Assembly (NCBI GenBank): GCA_029820875.1
Contig: JALGUK010000285.1
Coordinates: 1 to 5,618, forward strand
Length of the DNA: 5,618 nt
Reading direction: 5' to 3'
From: Candidatus Zipacnadia bacterium
Lineage (GTDB): Bacteria; Armatimonadota; UBA5377; JALGUK01
A model generated the notes under the pieces. It was not told where the DNA came from. It was given only the letters and a program-made list of their open reading frames with translations, and made no database searches. Shown one piece after another: positions 1-5,319 of this stretch (within the stretch, counting starts at the first letter, position 1; each line of letters starts with the position of its first letter). Position numbers and translations under genes: made by a program.

Positions 1-1044
1 CCCAAGCAGATGGAGGTGCCTTTTTACCACTACGAGGGCGAGACCGGGCCGGTCCTGCAAAACGTCTACCGCGGCGTTTTCCCGCTTAAGTATGATGACC
101 GCCGGTGCGTGGCAGTCTTCCACATGACGCGGGGCATCGGTGACACCGTCTTCGGGTTCATGGACTACAAGCTGTGGTATTGCGTCTCCACCGACGGCGG
201 GCACACTTACGACAAGGAACGGCCGCTGGTACAACGCGGCGAGGGGTTCTCCCCCGCACACCCGGTCGAGTATGTCTGGATAGGCAAGAACGGTTTTGTT
301 TTCGCGACATTGCAGCCGTTCATGCTGAAGATGAGCAACGGCCAAATCTTCCTGCCGTGCTACTATGGCCCGCTTGACGAAAACGGCAAGTACTACAATC
401 CGCGCAACACGTCCACCTATAGCTGGGTCTTCGGGCTGATAGGCACCTGGAACGAGGCCGGGGACGACGTGCTCTGGGATGTCACAAAGCCCCTCACTTT
501 GCCGCCCGAGCAGTCCACAGGGGGGCTGAGCGAATGCGCGGTCATCGAACTGAAGGATAAGCCCGGCCATATCTTCATGGTCATCCGCGCGGGCAACGAG
601 GGCGACCAGACCGGAACCGTCCCCTGCTGGAAGTGGAAGACGCTCTCGACCGACTACGGCAAGACGTGGTCGGAACTTACACCGTTCACGTTCAGCGACG
701 GGACTAAGTTCTGGTCGCCGACCGCCGAGAGCAACTTCATACGCAGTTCGGTGACCGACAAGGTCTACTGGATAGGTAACATCACCCGCGTGCGGCCTAG
801 GGGCGGCTGGCCGCGCTATCCCTTGGTCATCGCCGAGCTGGACGAAGAGAAGCTGGGGCTGCGCAAGGAGACGGTCACAGTCATTGACGACCGCGGGCCC
901 CGAGACGGCTCCGACATGCAGCTATCCAACTTCAGCTTCCTGGAAGACCCGCAAACCGGTCACATCCTCGTGATGCTCAATCGCCTTCGCGGAGGTCCGG
1001 AGGCCACCGGCCCTCAGACATATGAAATCGAGGTCCGAAAGTGA
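1..1044 (+). CDS. BNR/Asp-box sialidase-like protein, 5' end outside window
   Basis: The product looks like a six-bladed beta-propeller of the sialidase/BNR-repeat superfamily, which typically binds or cleaves sugars on glycans. Counting from the Met codon at base 10, two Asp-boxes of the S-x-D-x-G-x-T-W/Y type are visible: STDGGHTY at residues 60-67 and STDYGKTW at 213-220. The rest is rich in aromatic and short beta-type segments, as in propellers. The frame is open back to base 1 and no ribosome-binding site precedes the Met at base 10, so that Met is probably internal and the gene is 5'-partial; any signal peptide would lie outside the window. The stop (TGA, 1042-1044) directly abuts the ATG of the next gene, which implies co-transcription. 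The fold class is fairly sure. The substrate is unknown, and genuine sialidase activity cannot be claimed because the catalytic arginine triad and Tyr/Glu pair were not identified. Confidence 0.75.
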   Translation, partial: PKQMEVPFYHYEGETGPVLQNVYRGVFPLKYDDRRCVAVFHMTRGIGDTVFGFMDYKLWYCVSTDGGHTYDKERPLVQRGEGFSPAHPVEYVWIGKNGFVFATLQPFMLKMSNGQIFLPCYYGPLDENGKYYNPRNTSTYSWVFGLIGTWNEAGDDVLWDVTKPLTLPPEQSTGGLSECAVIELKDKPGHIFMVIRAGNEGDQTGTVPCWKWKTLSTDYGKTWSELTPFTFSDGTKFWSPTAESNFIRSSVTDKVYWIGNITRVRPRGGWPRYPLVIAELDEEKLGLRKETVTVIDDRGPRDGSDMQLSNFSFLEDPQTGHILVMLNRLRGGPEATGPQTYEIEVRK

Positions 1045-2386
1045 ATGGGCTGCCATTCGGGCAAGATGAAGGTGCGTAAAATGACGCTTTTAGCGCTTGT
1101 CGCCGCTATCGTAATGGCCGGCACCGCCTCCGCATCGGACATTCCGGTGCTTGGCGACTATGACGCGGAATTGCGCGCCGCCGACGGGCACGTGGACTCC
1201 GCGCTGATGGTCAAGCGCCTGCAGGACCTGGGGGCGAACACGTACATGTGGCTGATATGGCACAGCCCCGAATAAGGGTGTGGGTCTATCTCGTCCCCCA
1301 TTCGGAGTCCGGCCCGGACTATCCGTATTCGGAACCCTTCCGATTGGATTACATCCGGTGGGCGCAGGAAATTGCGAAGCTGTCACTCAAGAATCCGAAC
1401 CTGGTCGGGTATGTCATAGACGATTTCAGGGCCAACATGTCCCCCGGGCGGTTTACCCTGGACTACATCCGCCGGATGACACGGGCCGGCAAGACAATTA
1501 ATCCGAAGCTCCGCTTCTATCCCCTGCTTTACTACCCGGAGATAAACGCCAGGCTCGTTCAGGACCTTGCGCCCGTGATAGACGGCGTGGTAGCAGCCTA
1601 TCCCACCAGCAAGCTGACAATCAAACGAGCGCTTCGGTTTCTCAACGACGAGGCGAGGCTCCCGCGCGGCGCTACGATCAGCCTGCCGGCCGACACGCCC
1701 TCCGCGCCGGGGGACTGCGGTTTCGTCGGCCAGAGGGCGCAAGTGCGTGACGCGGCGAGGGCGCGCGTGAGCTTCCGATACATGGACGATTTCACCGCTC
1801 CGACTGCTGGGTACCACTTCCTGCAGCTTCGCGTGGACGGCGAAGTGGTGTGGGAGAGGGACTGCGAGGGCCATGACAACGGTGAGGCCAATGTGGATAT
1901 TCCCCGGGCGATCTCGGGCAAGGACGATGTGGTTCTCGAATTCGGCGTTGCGGACAAGAAGGGCGTCTCCAACTTCCCCCTTAACGCGACTTTCGCGCGT
2001 CTGCGGCTCACCGGGCTGGAGATGGCCAATCCTGACATGGATGAGCCACGGGGATGGACGACGCACATCAAGGGAGCGTTCCGCACCACCTTCAGTCCGC
2101 CCGCCCAGGGCACGCGGCGCTTCCGGCTGCCGCTCATTGTAATGACTGCAGGGTCTCGAGGAGCGTACGCGAAGCGGCACGGCAGGCAAGCCACGCCTGA
2201 GCGGATTGCGGCACAGGTGCGCATGGACAGGTGCGCATGGCCCTTGACCTGCTCGCCGGGGGTGAAATCGAGGGGGTCGTGACTTACTGCCTGGACAAAA
2301 GACCCGGCAGCGAGGACCTGCAGGCCGTTGCCGCGGCCTACCGCCGGTATCGGGCTGAACACCCGACGGCTCCGACGAACGACTGA
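1045..2386 (+). pseudogene. Secreted glycoside-hydrolase-like TIM-barrel protein, broken by two frame lesions
   Basis: Three consecutive reading frames together read as one protein. Segment 1 (1045-1269) has a signal peptide: basic start MKVRK, hydrophobic LLALVAAIVMA, probable cut after ASA. It then runs to the barrel strand NTYMWLIWHSP. Segment 2 (1272 to about 2226, frame +2) continues with the strand IRVWVYLVP, then YSEPFRLDYIRWA, NLVGYVIDDF, LRFYPLLYYPE and IDGVVAAYP. These are typical TIM-barrel strand ends, and the adjacent DD is a candidate catalytic or ligand site. About 150 residues of beta-rich sequence follow (about 1680-2120), then a return to barrel-like sequence. Segment 3 (to TGA 2384-2386) supplies MALDLLAGG and GVVTYCLDKRPGS. 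Between segments 1 and 2 only two bases separate two strands that should be separated by a helix, so a deletion is inferred. Between 2 and 3 lies a 14-bp duplication. Start choices are ATG 1045, 1066 (best signal peptide) or 1081 (best Shine-Dalgarno, GAAGG at 1068-1072). No named family is assigned. A sequencing or assembly error is the alternative to a true pseudogene. Confidence 0.72.
2213..2240 (+). repeat. Perfect 14-bp tandem duplication causing a frameshift
   Basis: The unit ACAGGTGCGCATGG occurs twice without a gap, at 2213-2226 and 2227-2240. Fourteen is not a multiple of three, so the second copy moves the reading frame. The shifted frame reaches a stop at 2280-2282 after a low-complexity tail. 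Deleting one copy in silico joins AAQVRM to ALDLLAGGEIEGVVTYCLD in one frame through to the stop at 2384-2386, where the sequence again looks like a conserved helix and strand. This is the signature of a recent slippage-type duplication or an assembly artefact. Confidence 0.93.
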
Positions 2387-2413
2387 GCGGGCCTGCCGGG
2401 TAGCAGTTCAGTC
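2381..2413. terminator. Candidate bidirectional terminator between convergent genes (weak)
   Basis: GACTGA (2381-2386) and TCAGTC (2408-2413) form a perfect 6-bp inverted repeat around a 21-nt, GC-rich centre. That centre holds a smaller stem, CTGC (2393-2396) with GCAG (2403-2406). Each outer arm contains the stop codon of the gene on its own strand, as both convergent genes end in Asp-stop. No T-tract follows on either strand, so a Rho-independent terminator is not well supported. The symmetry could come simply from both genes ending in the same two codons. Confidence 0.25.
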
Positions 2414-3043
2414 CAACGGCTGCCGGGGCAGCTCCAGATGCCTGATCTCCCATTCGCGCTCGTCGAGCGCCTCCTGCCAGCGGGTAATCAGCTCCTGGGT
2501 TTCCATCCAGAGGTGCTCGCCGCGCTTACGGCTCGCATCGAAGTGAAGTCTCAGGTCATGCTCCAGAATTTCGGCCATGGACCCCGTCTTGCCCATGATG
2601 CCCCGAATCATCCCCATCAGGCCCATCCGCTCGAGAGCATCGGCATCGAAAACGATCTTCTCCTCGACCGACTCCGGCGGGACCATCGTCGTCGGGGTAT
2701 GACGTGCCACTACCCGTTCTATCTTCTCCCGGTCGTCCGGGTCCACCCCCATCGCATGCAGCAGTTCCTCGATGATAGCCGCGCCGACAAGTCCGTGTAG
2801 ATGATGATATTTCGACTCGACGCGGCCGACATCGTGCAAGAGCGCTCCGGCGATGAGAATGAACGGGTCCACCGGCTCCGGAACATCCTTCGCTATCGCT
2901 ATGGCGTGACGGGTGACCTCCAGCACGTGTGAGTAATCATGGCCCTCCGTGTGCTCATGTTTTTCCCGGACGAACTCCTCCATCAGTTCGAGCATCCGAA
3001 CCTCGTCATCGGTCAAGCCACGGCCGAACACAACGACCACCAT
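2408..3043 (-). CDS. HD-domain phosphohydrolase
   Basis: A cytoplasmic protein of up to 211 residues belonging to the HD superfamily of metal-dependent phosphohydrolases, which hydrolyse phosphate esters in nucleotides or related compounds. The diagnostic residues appear in order: H38 in GHDYSHV, H70-D71 in ALLHDVGR, accessory histidines near 80-83 (YHHLHG) and H115 in ARHT, then D133/D135 in FDADALERMG. The C-terminal third is helical and charged, with no second domain such as RelA/SpoT synthetase or GGDEF. Start: ATG at 3041-3043 has AGG directly adjacent to it, too close to be an ideal ribosome-binding site. A GTG four codons downstream or a later codon may be used, since the opening MVVVVFGRG looks unlike the rest. 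It lies 21 nt downstream of the CRP-family gene on the same strand, which suggests an operon. The substrate cannot be named from sequence. Confidence 0.88.
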   Translation of the reverse strand: MVVVVFGRGLTDDEVRMLELMEEFVREKHEHTEGHDYSHVLEVTRHAIAIAKDVPEPVDPFILIAGALLHDVGRVESKYHHLHGLVGAAIIEELLHAMGVDPDDREKIERVVARHTPTTMVPPESVEEKIVFDADALERMGLMGMIRGIMGKTGSMAEILEHDLRLHFDASRKRGEHLWMETQELITRWQEALDEREWEIRHLELPRQPLD

Positions 3044-3064
3044 CCTGGGAGGCGACTTGGTGTG

Positions 3065-3742
3065 CTAGTGCGTCTTGGCACGGAGACGAGCGATGTTAAG
3101 CAGTGCGACCTGCCTCTTGTAGAGCCTGATGAAGCCGAGCCGCTCGAACTCCTTGAGCACCCTCGTGAGTGTCTCTCGCGATGTACCCACCATATTGGCA
3201 AGCTCCCGCCGGGTCATCTCCAGAGGAATCATGATTCCTTCCTCCGTCTTTTGGCCGTTTTCGTCTGCGATACTTAGGAGCATTCGGGCCACGCGACCTT
3301 GTACGTCAAGGAATGCAAAGCCGTCAATCTGTTCATCCGCGGCCCGCAGACGCTCGCTGAGAATAGTAAGAAGCTGCAGCGCAATCACCGGATGCTTTTC
3401 AAGTTGCGCCTGGAATTGCTCGCGTGTCATTGTCAGGGTGGTCGTCTTTTCGATGGCCGTGACGGTAGCTGACCGGGGCTTGCCGTCAATGACGCCCATC
3501 TCGCCGAAAAAGTCGTTGGCCTGAAGAACCGACAGGACGACCTCGCGGCCCGAATTGTCGGTCAAGCTGATTCTGACGCTTCCGCTTTTGATAATAAAGA
3601 GCGTGGTGGATGGTTCATTCTCCCGGAGAATTATCTCGCCTTTGTCGTACGTTCTTGTTTCCATCGAGTTCTCCAGGATCCCCCGCACCTGCGGGTCCAG
3701 GTCCCGAAACAACGAGACATTGGCCAGAAGGTCGTCCGCCAC
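3065..3742 (-). CDS. CRP/FNR-family transcriptional regulator
   Basis: A 225-residue DNA-binding regulator with the usual two domains. Residues about 5-120 form the cyclic-nucleotide-binding beta-roll: YDKGEIILRENE at 32-43, KSGSVRI at 52-58, and the phosphate-binding-cassette segment FGEMGVIDGKPRSATV at 79-94. Its E81, R90 and S91 align with the cAMP contacts Glu72, Arg82 and Ser83 of E. coli CRP. A long dimerisation helix follows, then a winged helix-turn-helix (about 174-210) with the recognition motif TSRETLTRVL, which keeps the R-E-x-x-x-R pattern of CRP. No cysteine is present, so an FNR-type iron-sulphur sensor is ruled out. GTG at 3740-3742 is chosen as start because a GGGGGG tract lies 7 nt upstream and the family's N-terminus normally begins just before DDLLANVSLF. 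The frame is open upstream to an ATG at 3878-3880, but those 46 residues resemble no domain. It is probably transcribed with the HD gene. The effector could be cAMP or another small ligand. Confidence 0.92.
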   Translation of the reverse strand: MADDLLANVSLFRDLDPQVRGILENSMETRTYDKGEIILRENEPSTTLFIIKSGSVRISLTDNSGREVVLSVLQANDFFGEMGVIDGKPRSATVTAIEKTTTLTMTREQFQAQLEKHPVIALQLLTILSERLRAADEQIDGFAFLDVQGRVARMLLSIADENGQKTEEGIMIPLEMTRRELANMVGTSRETLTRVLKEFERLGFIRLYKRQVALLNIARLRAKTH

Positions 3743-4037
3743 GGTAACACCCCCCGTCAAGAGGCGCTCCTTCCTGAAATGTAGTGTGAACCCGTCGCCG
3801 GCGGCGAAACGTCGCAAACCACCCTCGATCGAAGCGGCAATGGAGCACCTCGATGTGGCCTTTGCACGTTCGTTGTACATCTATTTGTTTTCGCCATTGA
3901 TGCCCTAACGCCTTCTTCAATGCAACGAAACACTCGCCGCCTCGCGGTGTCGCAACGCATAACCTCCCCCAAAAGGGCGGGCAGGTTCGAGACGGCGACC
4001 GCTCCCCTATCGGCACACAAACTGCAGCCGTATAAGT
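3743..4037. promoter_or_regulatory. Divergent intergenic region with two dyads
   Basis: About 295 bp between the inferred GTG start of the regulator (minus) and the CapA-family ATG (plus) should contain promoters for both. It holds a perfect palindrome TCGCCG-G-CGGCGA (3795-3807), an 8-bp palindrome TCGATCGA (3825-3832), and an imperfect dyad ATGC-N6-ACAC-N13-GTGT-N6-GCAT (3920-3960). It also has an A/T-richer patch around 3872-3902, the likeliest place for a minus-strand promoter. A TGTGA half-site lies at 3785-3789 but no full TGTGA-N6-TCACA site was found. TATAAG at 4031-4036 resembles a -10 box but sits directly before the ATG. No convincing -35/-10 pair could be assigned. If the regulator started at 3880, the first part would be coding. 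Confidence 0.5.
3750..3755 (-). promoter_or_regulatory. G-rich ribosome-binding site deciding the GTG start of the CRP-family gene
   Basis: On the minus strand a run of six G is followed by T-G-T-T-A-C-C and then GTG (3742-3740), giving a 7-nt spacer. The distal ATG at 3880 has no comparable purine tract close upstream. This supports the shorter, family-length protein. Confidence 0.45.
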
Positions 4038-5231
4038 ATGTTTCGCCGAATGACAGCCCCCCCGCTCTCCGCGCGCAGTTTGGCCTGGGTGGCTTTCGTG
4101 TGCATTGCTCTACTCGGCGCGGATGCCGCGCAGCGCAGCTTGTTGGTGGGCGGGTACATCCCCGCCACAGCCGCATCTACGCCGGTCAGGAGGGCGGCGA
4201 CCGCCGCCAGAGCGCCACGTCCCGCCGCCCAGGAAGTACCAGCCCAAGCATCCTCGCCCCGTAGTCCGCTGACCATCATCGCAGTGGGCGATATGCTGCT
4301 GGACCGGGGAGTCAGGTTGTTGATTGACCGTACATCCCCGACCTATCCCCTGCGCCACGTCGCGCCCATCCTGCGCAATGCGGACATCACCTTCGCCAAC
4401 CTCGAGTGCCCTCTAACGGACCAGTGGCAGCCGACTCCGTACAAGACACCCGAGGCCATCCGGCGGCGCAAGGAGTGGGTGTTTCGCGGGCGGCCGTCCT
4501 CGGTCGAGGCGCTTGAGGCCGCCGGAGTAGATGTCGTATCACTGGCGAACAACCACGTCATGGACCATCAGCGAGTAGGGCTGAGGGATACCATGGTCCG
4601 GCTTTCGGAGAGCGAAATCGCATGGTGCGGCGCCGGCGAGGACATCCAGGAGGCGCAAACCCCGGCGCTGATTCATGTGAGAGGGATTCGCGTGGCGTTT
4701 CTCGCGTTCGCGGAGGCGGACATAATGCCCTCGCCCAAAAAATACGAGGCCAAGGATGCCCGGCCAGGCATGGCAATCGTGTTTTCCGAAGGCGGCTTGC
4801 CGGCCCAGGCGAGCTTGGAGCAGGTACAGGCCGCAGTCAAGAGGGCAGGCGCCCTCGCGGACCTGGTGGTGGTATCGTACCACTGGGGAGTGGAGTGCAC
4901 GGACCAGCCGACAAAGTTCCAGCGCACGCTCGCGCACAGGACCATTGAATTCGGCGCCGACCTTGTCCTGGGGCACCACCCTCATCGGTTGCAGCCGCTT
5001 GAAATCTATCGAAGCAAGTTGATTGCTTACAGCCTCGGGAACTTCCTCTTCAACCCGCTCCGTGAGCCGCAGAAGGAGACGGCCATCCTGCGCATCACGT
5101 TCACCGGTCGTGCTCTCGCGAAGGTCGAAGCCATCCCCGTTTATATCCGCGATGCTTGCCCTGAGGTCGTCACGCGGGCGGATACAGCCCGCCGCAGGCG
5201 TATAGCCCGCCGACTGGGTATCACTCGCTGA
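4038..5231 (+). CDS. CapA-family (PGA_cap) metallophosphatase-like protein
   Basis: A 397-residue exported or membrane-anchored protein of the CapA/PgsA family, named for poly-gamma-glutamate capsule synthesis but widespread with unknown roles. Residues 14-28 are hydrophobic, forming a signal peptide or anchor, and are followed by an Ala/Pro/Arg-rich linker to about residue 77. The catalytic-type domain then shows the family motifs in order: AVGDMLLDRG (82-91), NLECPLT (121-127), SLANNHVMDH (168-177), VSYHWGVE (279-286), GADLVLGHHPHRLQP (306-320) and YSLGNFLF (331-338). These Asp, Asn, Glu and His residues match the metal-binding set of calcineurin-like phosphoesterases. The tail is strongly basic (RRRRIARR at 386-393). 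ATG 4038 is the first start after an in-frame stop at 3960-3962. No Shine-Dalgarno precedes it or the ATG at 4050. No capB or capC neighbour is present, so a capsule role is not supported. Confidence 0.9.
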   Translation: MFRRMTAPPLSARSLAWVAFVCIALLGADAAQRSLLVGGYIPATAASTPVRRAATAARAPRPAAQEVPAQASSPRSPLTIIAVGDMLLDRGVRLLIDRTSPTYPLRHVAPILRNADITFANLECPLTDQWQPTPYKTPEAIRRRKEWVFRGRPSSVEALEAAGVDVVSLANNHVMDHQRVGLRDTMVRLSESEIAWCGAGEDIQEAQTPALIHVRGIRVAFLAFAEADIMPSPKKYEAKDARPGMAIVFSEGGLPAQASLEQVQAAVKRAGALADLVVVSYHWGVECTDQPTKFQRTLAHRTIEFGADLVLGHHPHRLQPLEIYRSKLIAYSLGNFLFNPLREPQKETAILRITFTGRALAKVEAIPVYIRDACPEVVTRADTARRRRIARRLGITR

Positions 5232-5240
5232 AGATGCAGA

Positions 5241-5253
5241 AGGAGAAGCTCCT
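5241..5253 (+). other. Short hairpin after the CapA-family stop codon
   Basis: AGGAG-AAG-CTCCT forms a 5-bp stem with a 3-nt loop ten bases after the stop at 5229-5231. It is not followed by a T-tract, so it is at most a weak terminator or an mRNA 3'-end structure. It may be chance. Confidence 0.25.
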
Positions 5254-5273
5254 CCGTCGGGGAAAAATTCTCT

Positions 5274-5302
5274 TTGAGAGTAAATGCTGCCAGTTTTATA
5301 CC
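5274..5302 (+). promoter_or_regulatory. Candidate sigma-70 promoter for the oxidoreductase gene
   Basis: TTGAGA (5274-5279, five of six consensus bases) is separated by 17 nt from TATACC (5297-5302, four of six). This is the best -35/-10 pair I found in the window and lies in an A/T-rich dip between two genes. The predicted transcription start near 5308-5310 would fall inside the Shine-Dalgarno sequence. Either the leader is extremely short, or the gene is read mainly from upstream. Confidence 0.38.
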
Positions 5303-5306
5303 ATTG

Positions 5307-5313
5307 AAAGGAG
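5307..5313 (+). promoter_or_regulatory. Strong ribosome-binding site of the oxidoreductase gene
   Basis: AAAGGAG lies 6 nt before ATG 5320-5322. It is a near-consensus Shine-Dalgarno sequence and fixes the start of the 3'-truncated gene. Confidence 0.85.
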
Positions 5314-5319
5314 ATTCGC

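Noticed and set aside
1262..1280. Programmed ribosomal frameshift at the first lesion
   Set aside because: There is no slippery heptamer or downstream pseudoknot evident, and sequence that should separate the two strands seems to be missing. A deletion explains it better.
1248..2282. An independent gene starting at GTG 1248
   Set aside because: Its first residues come from out-of-frame reading of the upstream segment, it would begin mid-barrel, and its last 18 or so residues are an artefact of the 14-bp duplication. It is a piece of the broken gene.
1383..2453. Long antisense open frame (356 codons) opposite the broken glycosidase-like gene
   Set aside because: It is rich in Arg, Pro and Gly, has no recognisable domain, and mirrors a clear coding strand in a GC-rich sequence. 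It is a shadow frame.
3785..3866. CRP-type operator (TGTGA-N6-TCACA) upstream of the regulator
   Set aside because: Only an isolated TGTGA half-site (3785-3789) and a GTG-N7-CAC with wrong spacing are present. Neither makes a credible full site.
3981..3996. GGTTCGAGAC resembling a tRNA T-arm
   Set aside because: No acceptor stem, D-arm or anticodon arm can be drawn around it on this strand.
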